DNA from: Nematostella vectensis | Taxonomy: Eukaryota > Cnidaria > Anthozoa > Actiniaria > Edwardsiidae | NCBI RefSeq assembly: GCF_932526225.1 | Contig: NC_064038.1 | Coordinates: 622,001 to 686,000 of the forward strand | Length of the DNA stretch: 64,000 bases | Direction: 5' to 3' | Notes under the pieces: generated by a model | The model's input: only the letters and a program-made list of their open reading frames with translations | Databases searched by the model: none | What the model was told of the DNA's origin: nothing | Made by a program: the position numbers and the translations under genes | Shown: piece by piece, positions 36,911 through 50,953 of the stretch | Position numbering within the stretch: the first letter of the stretch is position 1 | Layout: the number at the start of each line of letters is the position of its first letter

Positions 36911-38917
36911 TCCATTAACATAGTTTTCTATATAATATTGCATATTATTTAATAAGGTATTGACAGCTTTTAAAAAGTTCAACTGTTTGTAGACACTTAA
37001 AAGCCTGCAATAAACACTGACTCCAGACATGCGCAGTACTATGCTGCTGCCCCTTTAAAGTAAAATACAGCTTTACTTAGTCAGCGTAGACAATATTGTG
37101 GATTTTGGCAATATTTTAATATGAATATGTCAATATTCTCCCCCCTTACGTCTTTATTTCTATTTATTTTATGCTTTTCACATGATACCAAAACAGCGTC
37201 TTTTTTCTTCGCTAATTTGATGTCATGTACACAATAAAAGAGATGCGCCCGTGCGCATGGCGAGTCCCCAAGGGACCCAAGACGCCCAAATAGACCTCTA
37301 TTTTTTGTCATCCACAATCTCGGCGAGCTGTGCGTGGCGTAACCGTATTACAGGCCTGGGATCCTGGTTATTGTCCTCCCCATTAATGCGCGGGTTGGGA
37401 TAACCTTGCAAGAGTGTTGTACATCATATTCGCTCGGAAATATCGGTGCTTGGGGCCTTCGGGTTCTTTACAGCCTTCCGTAAAAGCCTTGTGCTGCCAT
37501 ACCGATTGGGTAATCCGTATGTATGGTTTCCGTTTTGTTCTTCAGACCGGGTTCGATCCCAGGCCAATGGGCTTTTTTTTTTTAATTGTTTTTTTTTTCT
37601 TTGTGCTGGACTTCCTTAATCCTGATAGGTTTTGCGCAAAAATAATAAAAAAAGTGAGTTTGCAAAATAAGCTTGCTAGATTTATTGATTATATGTATTC
37701 AATTTGTTCCTAGGAAGTTAACAAAAAACACAAAGCAAAGAGTTTGAGGAAGTAAACAAGTATGTGAACTTTAATGTTCTATTTGAAGGGGTGCATTTTG
37801 TACAGGGAAGCATACATAGAATGCTTAACTGGTGGAGAGGGAAGAGGTAAAAGTTTATTGAGCATAATTTCAACAATAGCAGGGGGAAGAGAGGGGCACT
37901 CTCTTCATACAATATTGCAGTTGTTACCTTTTATTAAATAAGTTTGTAACATGTCTTTGTTTATTAAGCAAGGTCTATTTCTGAGACAAGCAAACTCAAG
38001 TAAGGCTGTTGAAATAACAGGTGAGTGTTAAAAGAAAAACAATTATCTGATTAGAAAACTACTGTAGATTCCTTTGCACCAAAATAAGAACAAACTTCAT
38101 TTTGTTTGTTATTTATGAGGAACGAGATGAGCTCTACAAAGCCATAAAGAAATATGTATTGCTCATCTAAATTATACAAGTAAATGATAATATTAAAAAA
38201 GAACTACTGTAAGTAGTTAGAGTGGTTTTCATTAACCCGTGAAACAAAGTGTGATAGTTAAACGGTAATAGTTAGTAAAACACAAAAAAGAACAATAGAA
38301 TCAGATCACCACAAAGTGTAATACGCTAAAGCGTAGTTCACGGGTTAATGAAGGTTTTGACATTTCAACCTTACGTCCACATGAAAGTAATGCCTAATAT
38401 CGAGTGCCCTACAGTAAGTGTTTTGCAGTCAAGTTGTTTTCTGTTAGTAGGTAAAAAAATATTCTAAATAATAGTAATCATAGCTATGGTCACCACTTAC
38501 ACATATAGAACTTGTAATGAAAAGAAAGAAAAAATATATATATATGCAGTCAAACAACAGAATTGCATGATAACCTTGAATATATTGAATAAAGGACTGC
38601 AAAAAACATCTTTTGTACTAGTTGCTTGAATTGACCCTTGGCTATTTTTAGATGAATTCCCCTCCCCCTCTAAAAAAGAAAATAATAATAATAATAATAA
38701 TAAAAGAAAACTAAAAAGAAAACAAATACAACAGAGACCCCCACCAACAATTTTGATTTTTTTTACTTTCCTTTAAAAGGAGAGTGTCATGGTTAAGAGA
38801 TTTGCAATAGCTCTAGAGCCCTGACACAATGAACTTCAGTGAAATTCTAATACTGACTTATGAGCTTTTGGTACATGTGGGAGACTTTAAACAAAACAAA
38901 AAAATGACCACAAACTG
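36911..38917. repeat. Array unit 18 (2007 bp)
   Basis: Near-identical to the second half of unit 17 and the first half of unit 19 at an offset of exactly 2007 bp. It shares TACATCATATTCG, TTAGATGAATTC and the AATAAAAG end of the AAT tract. Confidence 0.93.
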
Positions 38918-40929
38918 TCCATTAACATAGTTTTCTATATAATATTGCATATTATTTAATAAGGTATTGACAGCTTTTAAAAAGTTCAACTGTTTGTAGA
39001 CACTTAAAAGCCTGCAATAAACACTGACTCCAGACATGCGCAGTACTATGCTGCTGCCCCTTTAAAGTAAAATACAGCTTTACTTAGTCAGCGTAGACAA
39101 TATTGTGGATTTTGGCAATATTTTAATATGAATATGTCAATATTCTCCCCCCTTACGTCTTTATTTCTATTTATTTTATGCTTTTCACATGATACCAAAA
39201 CAGCGTCTTTTTTCTTCGCTAATTTGATGTCATGTACACAATAAAAGAGATGCGCCCGTGCGCATGGCGAGTCCCCAAGGGACCCAAGACGCCCAAATAG
39301 ACCTCTATTTTTTGTCATCCACAATCTCGGCGAGCTGTGCGTGGCGTAACCGTATTACAGGCCTGGGATCCTGGTTATTGTCCTCCCCATTAATGCGCGG
39401 GTTGGGATAACCTTGCAAGAGTGTTGTACATCATATTCGCTCGGAAATATCGGTGCTTGGGGCCTTCGGGTTCTTTACAGCCTTCCGTAAAAGCCTTGTG
39501 CTGCCATACCGATTGGGTAATCCGTATGTATGGTTTCCGTTTTGTTCTTCAGACCGGGTTCGATCCCAGGCCAATGGGCTTTTTTTTTTTAATTGTTTTT
39601 TTTTTCTTTGTGCTGGACTTCCTTAATCCTGATAGGTTTTGCGCAAAAATAATAAAAAAAGTGAGTTTGCAAAATAAGCTTGCTAGATTTATTGATTATA
39701 TGTATTCAATTTGTTCCTAGGAAGTTAACAAAAAACACAAAGCAAAGAGTTTGAGGAAGTAAACAAGTATGTGAACTTTAATGTTCTATTTGAAGGGGTG
39801 CATTTTGTACAGGGAAGCATACATAGAATGCTTAACTGGTGGAGAGGGAAGAGGTAAAAGTATATTGAGCATAATTTCAACAATAGCAGGGGGAAGAGGG
39901 GGAAGAGAGGGGCACTCTCTTCATACAATATTGCAGTTGTTACCTATTATTAAATAAGTTTGTAACATGTCTTTGTTTATTAAGCAAGGTCTATTTCTGA
40001 GACAAGCAAACTCAAGTAAGAGCTGTTGAAATAACAGGTGAGTGTTAAAAAAAAATTAATTATCTGATTAGAAAACTACTGTAGATTCCTTTGCACCAAA
40101 TAAGAACAAACTTCATTTTGTTTGTTATTTATGAGGAACGAGATGAGCTCTACAAGGCCAAGAAGAAATATGTATTGCTCATCTAAATTATACAAGTAAA
40201 TAATAATATTAAAAAAGAATTACTGTAAGTAATTAGAGTGGTTTTCATTAACCCGTGAAACAAAGTGTGATAGTTAAACGGTAATAGTTAGTAAAACACA
40301 AAAATGAACAATAGAATCAGATCACAACAAGGTGTAATACGCTAAAGCGTAGTTCACGGGTTAATGAAGGTTTTGACATTTCAACCTTACATCCACATGA
40401 AAGTAATGCCTAATATCGAGTGCCCTACAGTAAGTGTTTTGCAGTCAAGTTGTTTTCTTTTAGTAGGTAAAAAAATTATTCTAAATAATAGTAATCATAG
40501 CTATGGTCACCACTTACACATATAGAACTTGTAATGAAAAGAAAGAAAAAAAATTATATATGCAGTCAAACAACAGAATTGCATGATAACCTTGAATATA
40601 TTGAATAAAGGACTGCAAAAAAACATCTTTTGTACTAGTTGCTTGAATTGACCCTTGGCTATTTTTAGCTGAATTCCCATCCCCCTCTAAAAAAGAAAAT
40701 TATAATAATAATAGAACAAAACTAAAAAGAAAACAAACACAACAGAGACCCCCACCAACAATTTTGATTTTTTTTACTTTCCTTTAAAGGGGGAGTGTCA
40801 TGTTTAAGAGATTTGCAATAGCTCTAGAGCACTGACACAATGAACTTCAGTGAAATTCTAATACTGACTTATGAGCTTTTGGTACATGTGAGAGACTTTA
40901 AACAAAACAAAACAAATGACCACAAACTG
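38918..40929. repeat. Array unit 19 (2012 bp), mosaic
   Basis: The left half matches unit 18. After about 39.86 kb there are many differences within 1 kb: a 9-bp tandem duplication GGGGGAAGA near 39889, AAGAGCTGTTG near 40018, AAAAAAAATTAATTATC near 40048, AAGGCCAAGAAG near 40155 and a short TA tract (AAATTATATATGC near 40551). From the MITE-like insert onward most of these are shared with unit 20. Confidence 0.93.
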
Positions 40930-42931
40930 TCAATTAACATAGTTTTCAATATAATATTGCATATTATTTAATAAGGTATTGACAGCTTTTAAAAAGTTCA
41001 ACTGTTTGTAGACACTTAAAAGCCTACAATAAGCACTGACTCCAGACATGCGCAGTACTATGCTGCTGCCCCTTTAAAGTAAAATACAGCTTTACTTAGT
41101 CAGCGTAGACAATATTGCGGATTTTGTCAATATTTTAATATGAATATGTCAATATTCTCCCCCCTTACGTCTTTATTTCTATTTATTTTATGCTTTTCAC
41201 ATGATACCAAAACAGCGTCTTTTTTCTTCGCTAATTTGATGTCATGTACACAATAAAAGAGATGCGCACGTGCGCATTGCGAGTCCCCAAGGGACCCAAG
41301 ACGCCCAAATAGACCTCTATTTTTTGTCATCCACAATCTCGGCGAGCTGTGCGTGGCGTAACCGTATTACAGGCCTGGGATCCTGGTTATTGTCCTCCCC
41401 ATTAATGCGCGGGTTGGGATAACCTTGCAAGAGTGTTGTACAGCATATTCGCTCGGAAATATCGGTGCTTGGGGCCTTCGGGTTCTTTGCTGCCTTCCGT
41501 AAAAGCCTTGTGCTGCCATACCGATTGGGTAATCCGTATGTATGGTTTCCGTTTTGTTCTTCAGACCGGGTTCGATCCCAGGTCAATGGGCTTTTTTTTT
41601 TAATTCGTTTTTTTTTCTTTGTGCTGGACTTCCTTAATCCTGATAGGTTTTGCGCAAAAATAATAAAAAAAGTGAGTTTGCAAAATAAGCTTGCTAGATT
41701 TATTGATTATATGTATTCAATTTGTTCCTAGGAAGTTAACAAGAAACACAAAGCAAAGAGTTTGAGGAAGTAAACAAGTATGTGAACTTTAATGTTCTAT
41801 TTGAAGGGATGCATTTTGTACAGGGAAGCATACATAGAATGCTTAACTGGTGGAGAGGGAAGAGGTAAAAGTTTATTGAGCATAATTTCAACAATAGCAG
41901 GGGGAAGAGAGGGGCACTCTCTTCATACAATATTGCAGTTGTTACCTATTATTAAATAAGTTTGTAACATGTCTTTGTTTATTAAGCAAGGTCTATTTCT
42001 GAGACAAGCAAACTCAAGTTGGGCTGTTGAAATAACAGGTGAGTGTTAAAAGAAAAACAATTATCTGATTAGAAAACTACTGTAGATTCCTTTGCACCAA
42101 AATAAGAACAAACTTCATTTTGTTTGTTATTTATGAGGAACGAGATGAGCTCTACAAAGCCATAAAGAAATATGTATTGCTCATCTAAATTATACAAGTA
42201 AATGATAATATTAAAAAAGAACTACTGTAAGTAATTAGAGTGGTTTTCATTAACCCGTGAAACAAAGTGTGATAGTTAAACGGTAATAGTTAGTAAAACA
42301 CAAAAAAGAACAATAGAATCAGGTCACAACAAAGTGTAATACGCTAAAGCGTAGTTCACGGGTTAATGAAGGTTTTGACATTTCAACCTTACATCCACAT
42401 GAAAGTAATGCCTAATATCGAGTGCCCTACAGTAAGTGTTTTGCAGTCAAGTTGTTTTCTTTTAGTAGGTAAAAAAATTATTCTAAATAATAGTAATCAT
42501 AGCTATGGTCACCACTTACACATATAGAACTTGTAATGAAAAGAAAGAAAAAAAATTATATATGCAGTCAAACAACAGAATTGCATGATAACCTTGAATA
42601 TATTGAATAAAGGACTGCAAAAAAACATCTTTTGTACTAGTTGCTTGAATTGACCCTTGGCTATTTTTAGCTGAATTCCCCTCCCCCTCTAAAAAAGAAA
42701 ATAATAAGAATAATAGAACAAAACTAAAAAGAAAACAAACACAACAGAGACCCCCACCAACAATTTTGATTTTTTTTACTTTCCTTTAAAGGGGGAGTGT
42801 CATGTTTAAGAGATTTGCAATAGCTCTAGAGCCCTGACATAATGAACTTCAGTGAAATTCTAATACTGACTTATGAGCTTTTGGTACATGTGGGAGACTT
42901 TAAACAAAACAAAACAAATGACCACAAACTG
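40930..42931. repeat. Array unit 20 (2002 bp), diverged
   Basis: One of the most divergent units. It has TCAATTAAC at the phase mark, TTTTCAATATAAT, AATAAGCACTG, ATTGCGGATT, GATGCGCACGTGCGCATTG and TTTGCTGCCTTCC near 41487. The TA tract is almost lost and the AAT tract is short and interrupted. Its GGTCAATGGG near 41581 changes one base of the 11-bp repeat to a pair that would be G-U in RNA. Confidence 0.93.
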
Positions 42932-44939
42932 TCAATTAACATAGTTTTCAATATAATATTGCATATTATTTAATAAGGTATTGACAGCTTTTAAAAAGTT
43001 CAACTGTTTGTAGACACTTAAAAGCCTACAATAAGCACTGACTCCAGACATGCGCAGTACTATGCTGCTGCCCCTTTAAAGTAAAATACAGCTTTACTTA
43101 GTCAGCGTAGACAATATTGCGGATTTTGTCAATATTTTAATATGAATATGTCAATATTCTCCCCCCTTACGTCTTTATTTCTATTTATTTTATGCTTTTC
43201 ACATGATACCAAAACAGCGTCTTTTTTCTTCGCTAATTTGATGTCATGTACACAATAAAAAAGATGCGCCCGTGCGCATTGCGAGTCCCCAAGGGACCCA
43301 AGACGCCCAAATAGACCTCTATTTTTTGTCATCCACAATCTCGGCGAGCTGTGCGTGGCGTAACCGTATTACAGGCCTGGGATCCTGGTTATTGTCCTCC
43401 CCATTAATGCGCGGGTTGGGTAACCTTGCAAGAGTGTTGTACAGCATATTCGCTCGGAAATATCGGTGCTTGGGGCCTTCGGGTTCTTTACAGCCTTCCG
43501 TAAAAGCCTTGTGCTGCCATACCGATTCGGTAATCCGTATGTATGGTTTCCGTTTTGTTCTTCAGACCGGGTTCGATCCCAGGCCAATGGGCTTTTTTTT
43601 TTTAATTCGTTTTTTTTTTCTTTGTGCTGGACTTCCTTAATCCTGATAGGTTTTGCGCAAAAATAATAAAAAAAGTGAGTTTGCAAAATAAGCTTGCTAG
43701 ATTTATTGATTATATGTATTCAATTTGTTCCTAGGAAGTTAACAAAAAACACAAAGCAAAGAGTTTGAGGAAGTAAACAAGTATGTGAACTTTAATGTTC
43801 TATTTGAAGGGGTGCATTTTGTACAGGGAAGCATACATAGAATGCTTAACTGGTGGAGAGGGAAGAGGTAAAAGTTTATTGAGCATAATTTCAACAATAG
43901 CAGGGGGAAGAGAGTGGCACTCTCTTCATACAATATTGCAGTTGTTACCTATTATTAAATAAGTTTGTAACATGTCTTTGTTTATTAAGCAAGGTCTATT
44001 TCTGAGACAAGCAAACTCAAGTAAGGCTGTTGAAATAACAGGTGAGTGTTAAAAGAAAAACAATTATCTGATTAGAAAACTACTGTAGATTCCTTTGCAC
44101 CAAAATAAGAACAAACTTCATTTTGTTTGTTATTTATGAGGAACGAGATGAGCTCTACAAAGCCATAAAGAAATATGTATTGCTCATCTAAATTATACAA
44201 GTAAATGATAATATTAAAAAAGAATTACTGTAAGTAATTAGAGTGGTTTTCATTAACCAATGAAACAAAGTGTGATAGTTAAACGGTAATATTTAGTAAA
44301 ACACAAAAAAGAACAATAGAATCAGATCACCACAAAGTGTAATACGCTAAAGCGTAGTTCACGGATTAATGAAGGTTTTGACATTTCAACCTTACGTCCA
44401 CATGAAAGTAATGCCTAATATCGAGTGCCCTAAAGTAAGTGTTTTGCAGTCAAGTTGTTTTCTGTTAGTAGGTAAAAAAATATTCTAAATAATAGTAATC
44501 ATAGCTATGGTCACCACTTACACATATAGAACTTGTAATGAAAAGAAAGAAAAAATATATATATATGCAGTCAAACAACAGAATTGCATGATAACCTTGA
44601 ATATATTGAATAAAGGACTGCAAAAAACATCTTTTGTACTAGTTGCTTGAATTGACCCTTGGCTATTTTTAGCTGAATTCCCCTCCCCCTCTAAAAAAGA
44701 AAATAATAATAATAATAATAATAGAAGAAAACTAAAAAGAAAACAAATACAACAGAGACCCCCACCAACAATTTTGATTTTTTTTACTTTCCTTTAAAAG
44801 GGGAGTGTCATGGTTAAGAGATTTGCAATAGCTCTAGAACCCTGACACAATGAACTTCAGTGAAATTCTAATACTGACTTATGAGCTTTTGGTACATGTG
44901 GGAGACTTTAAACAAAACCAAAAAAATGACCACAAACTG
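42932..44939. repeat. Array unit 21 (2008 bp), transition unit
   Basis: The start has the unit 20 haplotype (AATAAGCACTG, ATTGCGG, GCGCATTGCG); the rest resembles units 22-24. It has a one-base deletion in GGGTTGGGTAACC near 43415. Both ends of its MITE-like insert are mutated (CCAATGAA near 44259 and TTCACGGATTAA near 44358). Confidence 0.93.
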
Positions 44940-46944
44940 TCCATTAACATAGTTTTCTATATAATATTGCATATTATTTAATAAGGTATTGACAGCTTTT
45001 AAAAAGTTCAACTGTTTGTAGACACTTAAAAGCCTACAATAAACACTGACTCCAGACATGCGCAGTACTATGCTGCTGCCCCTTTAAAGTAAAATACAGC
45101 TTTACTTAGTCAGCGTAGACAATATTGTGGATTTTGTCAATATTTTAATATGAATATGTCAATATTCTCCCCCTTTACGTCTTTATTTCTATTTATTTTA
45201 TGCTTTTCACATGATACCAAAACAGCGTCTTTTTTCTTCGCTAATTTGATGTCATGTACACAATAAAAGAGATGCGCCCGTGCGCATGGCGAGTCCCCAA
45301 GGGACCCAAGACGCCCAAATAGACCTCTATTTTTTGTCATCCACAATCTCGGCGAGCTGTGCGTGGCGTAACCGTATTACAGGCCTGGGATCCTGGTTAT
45401 TGTCCTCCCCATTAATGCGCGGGTTGGGATAACCTTGCAAGAGTGTTGTACAGCATATTCGCTCGGAAATATCGTTGCTTGGGGCCTTCGGGTTCTTTAC
45501 AGCCTTCCGTAAAAGCCTTGTGCTGCCATACCGATTGGGTAATCCGTATGTATGGTTTCCGTTTTGTTCTTCAGACCGGGTTCGATCCCAGGCCAATGGG
45601 CTTTTTTTTTTAATTCGTTTTTTTTTCTTTGTGCTGGACTTCCTTAATCCTGATAGGTTTTGCGCAAAAATAATAAAAAAAGTGAGTTTGCAAAATAAGC
45701 TTGCTAGATTTATTGATTATATGTATTCAATTTGTTCCTAGGAAGTTAACAAAAAACACAAAGCAAAGAGTTTGAGGAAGTAAACAAGTATGTGAACTTT
45801 AATGTTCTATTTGAAGGGGTGCATTTTGTACAGGGAAGCATACATAGAATGCTTAACTGGTGGAGAGGGAAGAGGTAAAAGTTTATTGAGCATAATTTCA
45901 ACAATAGCAGGGGAAGAGAGGGGCACTCTCTTCATACAATATTGCAGTTGTTACCTATTATTAAATAAGTTTGTAACATGTCTTTGTTTATTAAGCAAGG
46001 TCTATTTCTGAGACAAGCAAACTCAAGTAAGGCTGTTGAAATAACAGGTGAGTGTTAAAAGAAAAACAATTATCTGATTAGAAAACTACTGTAGATTCCT
46101 TTGCACCAAAATAAGAACAAACTTCATTTTGTTTGTTATTTATGAGGAACGAGATGAGCTCTACAAAGCCATAAAGAAATATGTATTGCTCATCTAAATT
46201 ATACAAGTAAATGATAATATTAAAAAAGAATTACTGTAAGTAATTAGAGTGGTTTTCATTAACCCGTGAAACAAAGTGTGATAGTTAAACGGTAATAGTT
46301 AGTAAAACACAAAAAAGAACAATAGAATCAGATCACCACAAAGTGTAATACGCTAAAGCGTAGTTCACGGGTTAATGAAGGTTTTGACATTTCAACCTTA
46401 CGTCCACATGAAAGTAATGCCTAATATCGAGTGCCCTACAGTAAGTGTTTTGCAGTCAAGTTGTTTTCTGTTAGTAGGTAAAAAAATATTCTAAATAATA
46501 GTAATCATAGCTATGGTCACCTTTTACACATATAGAACTTGTAATGAAAAGAAAGAAAATATATATATATATATGCAGTCAAACAACAGAATTGCATGAT
46601 AACCTTGAATATATTGAATAAAGGACTGCAAAAAACATCTTTTGTACTAGTTGCTTGAATTGACCCTTGGCTATTTTTAGCTGAATTCCCCTCCCCCTCT
46701 AAAAAAGAAAATAATAATAATAATAATAGAAGAAAACTAAAAAGAAAACAAATACAACAGACACCCCCACCAACAATTTTGATTTTTTGTACTTTCCTTT
46801 AAAAGGGGAGTGTCATGGTTAAGAGATTTGCAATAGCTCTAGAGCCCTGACACAATGAACTTCAGTGAAATTCTAATACTGACTTATGAGCTTTTGGTAC
46901 ATGTGGGACACTTTAAACAAAACAAAAAAAATGACCACAAACTG
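44940..46944. repeat. Array unit 22 (2005 bp)
   Basis: Has TCCCCCTTTACG near 45169, a one-base deletion AGCAGGGGAAGAG near 45906 that shifts a small plus-strand frame, and CACCTTTTACAC near 46518. ATCGTTGCTTGG near 45471 begins the right-hand haplotype seen in units 22-26 and 28-30. CAGACACCCCC near 46759 is shared with units 23 and 27. Confidence 0.93.
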
Positions 46945-48953
46945 TCCATTAACATAGTTTTCTATATAATATTGCATATTATTTAATAAGGTATTGACAG
47001 CTTTTAAAAAGTTCAACTGTTTGTAGACACTTAAAAGCCTACAATAAACACTGACTCCAGACATGCGCAGTACTATGCTGCTGCCCCTTTAAAGTAAAAT
47101 ACAGCTTTACTTAGTCAGCGTAGACAATATTGTGGATTTTGGCAATATTTTAATATGAATATGTCAATATTCTCCCCCCTTACGTCTTTATTTCTATTTA
47201 TTTTATGCTTTTCACATGATACCAAAACAGCGTCTTTTTTCTTCGCTAATTTGATGTCATGTACACAATAAAAGAGATGCGCCCGTGCGCATGGCGAGTC
47301 CCCAAGGGACCCAAGACGCCCAAATAGACCTCTATTTTTTGTCATCCACAATCTCGGCGAGCTGTGCGTGGCGTAACCGTATTACAGGCCTGGGATCCTG
47401 GTTATTGTCCTCCCCATTAATGCGCGGGTTGGGATAACCTTGCAAGAGTGTTGTACAGCATATTCGCTCGGAAATATCGTTGCTTGGGGCCTTCGGGTTC
47501 TTTACAGCCTTCCGTAAAAGCCTTGTGCTGCCATACCGATTGGGTAATCCGTATGTATGGTTTCCGTTTTGTTCTTCAGACCGGGTTCGATCCCAGGCCA
47601 ATGGGCTTTTTTTTTTAATTCGTTTTTTTTTCTTTGTGCTGGACTTCCTTAATCCTGATAGGTTTTGCGCAAAAATAATAAAAAAAGTGAGTTTGCAAAA
47701 TAAGCTTGCTAGATTTATTGATTATATGTATTCAATTTGTTCCTAGGAAGTTAACAAAAAACACAAAGCAAAGAGTTTGAGGAAGTAAACAAGTATGTGA
47801 ACTTTAATGTTCTATTTGAAGGGGTGCATTTTGTACAGGGAAGCATACATAGAATGCTTAACTGGTGGAGAGGGAAGAGGTAAAAGTTTATTGAGCATAA
47901 TTTCAACAATAGCAGGGGGAAGAGAGTGGCACTCTCTTCATACAATATTGCAGTTGTTACCTATTATTAAATAAGTTTGTAACATGTCTTTGTTTATTAA
48001 GCAAGGTCTATTTCTGAGACAAGCAAACTCAAGTAAGGCTGTTGAAATAACAGGTGAGTGTTAAAAGAAAAACAATTATCTGATTAGAAAACTACTGTAG
48101 ATTCCTTTGCACCAAAATAAGAACAAACTTCATTTTGTTTGTTTTTTATGAGGAACGAGATGAGCTCTACAAAGCCATAAAGAAATATGTATTGCTCATC
48201 TAAATTATACAAGTAAATGATAATATTAAAAAAGAATTACTGTAAGTAATTAGAGTGGTTTTCATTAACCCGTGAAACAAAGTGTGATAGTTAAACGGTA
48301 ATAGTTAGTAAAACACAAAAAAGAACAATAGAATCAGATCACCACAAAGTGTAATACGCTAAAGCGTAGTTCACGGGTTAATGAAGGTTTTGACATTTCA
48401 ACCTTACGTCCACATGAAAGTAATGCCTAATATCGAGTGCCCTACAGTAAGTGTTTTGCAGTCAAGTTGTTTTCTGTTAGTAGGTAAAAAAATATTCTAA
48501 ATAATAGTAATCATAGCTATGGTCACCACTTACACATATAGAACTTGTAATGAAAAGAAAGAAAATATATATATATATATGCAGTCAAACAACAGAATTG
48601 CATGATAACCTTGAATATATTGAATAAAGGACTGCAAAAAACATCTTTTGTACTAGTTGCTTGAATTGACCCTTGGCTATTTTTAGCTGAATTCCCCTCC
48701 CCCTCTAAAAAAGAAAATAATAATAATAATAATAATAGAAGAAAACTAAAAAGAAAACAAATACAACAGACACCCCCACCAACAATTTTGATTTTTTGTA
48801 CTTTCCTTTAAAAGGGGAGTGTCATGGTTAAGAGATTTGCAATAGCTCTAGAGCCCTGACACAATGAACTTCAGTGAAATTCTAATACTGACTTATGAGC
48901 TTTTGGTACATGTGGGACACTTTAAACAAAACAAAAAAAATGACCACAAACTG
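46945..48953. repeat. Array unit 23 (2009 bp)
   Basis: Shares CAGACACCCCC, TTTTTTGTACTTTCC and GGGACACTTTAAAC with unit 22. Later parts recur in unit 27 at an offset of about 8.03 kb. Confidence 0.93.
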
Positions 48954-50953
48954 TCCATTAACATAGTTTTCTATATAATATTGCATATTATTTAATAAGG
49001 TATTGACAGCTTTTAAAAAGTTCAACTGTTTGTAGACACTTAAAAGCCTACAATAAACACTGACTCCAGACATGCGCAGTACTATGCTGCTGCCCCTTTA
49101 AAGTAAAATACAGCTTTACTTAGTCAGCGTAGACAATATTGTGGATTTTGGCAATATTTTAATATGAATATGTCAATATTCTCCCCCCTTACGTCTTTAT
49201 TTCTATTTATTTTATGCTTTTCACATGATACCAAAACAGCGTCTTTTTTCTTCGCTAATTTGATGTCATGTACACAATAAAAGAGATGCGCCCGTGCGCA
49301 TGGCGAGTCCCCAAGGGACCCAAGACGCCCAAATAGACCTCTATTTTTTGTCATCCACAATCTCGGCGAGCTGTGCGTGGCGTAACCGTATTACAGGCCT
49401 GGGATCCTGGTTATTGTCCTCCCCATTAATGCGCGGGTTGGGATAACCTTGCAAGAGTGTTGTACAGCATATTCGCTCGGAAATATCGTTGCTTGGGGCC
49501 TTCGGGTTCTTTACAGCCTTCCGTAAAAGCCTTGTGCTGCCATACCGATTCGGTAATCCGTATGTATGGTTTCCGTTTTGTTCTTCAGACCGGGTTCGAT
49601 CCCAGGCCAATGGGCTTTTTTTTTAATTCGTTTTTTTTTCTTTGTGCTGGACTTCCTTAATCCTGATAGGTTTTGCGCAAAAATAATAAAAAAAGTGAGT
49701 TTGCAAAATAAGCTTGCTAGATTTATTGATTATATGTATTCAATTTGTTCCTAGGAAGTTAACAAAAAACACAAAGCAAAGAGTTTGAGGAAGTAAACAA
49801 GTATGTGAACTTTAATATTCTATTTGAAGGGGTGCATTTTGTACAGGGAACCATACATAGAATGCTTAACTGGTGGAGAGGGAAGAGGTAAAAGTTTATT
49901 GAGCATAATTTCAACAATAGCAGGGGGAAGAGAGGGGCACTCTCTTCATACAATATTGCAGTTGTTACCTATTATTAAATAAGTTTGTAACATGTCTTTG
50001 TTTATTAAGCAAGGTCTATTTCTGAGACAAGCAAACTCAAGTAAGGCTGTTGAAATAACAGGTGAGTGTTAAAAGAAAAACAATTATCTGATTAGAAAAC
50101 TACTGTAGATTCCTTTGCACCAAAATAAGAACAAACTTCATTTTGTTTGTTATTTATGAGGAACGAGATGAGCTCTACAAAGCCATAAAGAAATATGTAT
50201 TGCTCATCTAAATTATACAAGTAAATGATAATATTAAAAAAGAATTACTGTAAGTAATTAGAGTGGTTTTCATTAACCCGTGAAACAAAGTGTGATAGTT
50301 AAACGGTAATAGTTAGTAAAACACAAAAAAGAACAATAGAATCAGATCACAACAAAGTGTAATACGCTAAAGCATAGTTCACGGGTTAATGAAGGTTTTG
50401 ACATTTCAACCTTACATCCACATGAAAGTAATGCCTAATATCGAGTGCCCTACAGTAAGTGTTTTGCAGTCAAGTTGTTTTCTGTTAGTAGGTAAAAAAA
50501 TTTCTAAATAATAGTAATCATAGCTATGGTCACCACTTACACATATAGAACTTGTAATGAAAAGAAAGAAAAAATATATATATGCAGTCAAACAACAGTA
50601 TTGCATGATAACCTTGAATATATTGAATAAAGGACTGCAAAAAACATCTTTTGTACTAGTTGCTTGAATTGACCATTGGCTATTTTTAGCTGAATTCCCC
50701 TCCCCCTCTAAAAAAGAAAATAATAATAATAATAATAGAAGAAAAATAAAAAGAAGACAAATACAACAGAGGCCCCCACCAACAATTTTGATTTTTTTTA
50801 CTTTCCTTTAAAAGGGGAGTGTCATGGTTAAGAGATTTGCAATAGCTCTAGAGCCCTGACACAATGAACTTCAGTGAAATTCTAATACTGACTTATGAGC
50901 TTTTGGTACATGTGGGAGACTTTAAACAAAACAAAAAAAATGACCACAAACTG
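48954..50953. repeat. Array unit 24 (2000 bp)
   Basis: Shares AAAAAAATTTCTAAATAATAG near 50497, AACAGTATTGC near 50592, AGCATAGTTCACGG and TTTAATATTC with unit 28, offset 8029 bp. GATTCGGTAATC near 49546 alters only the loop of a small hairpin. Confidence 0.93.
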
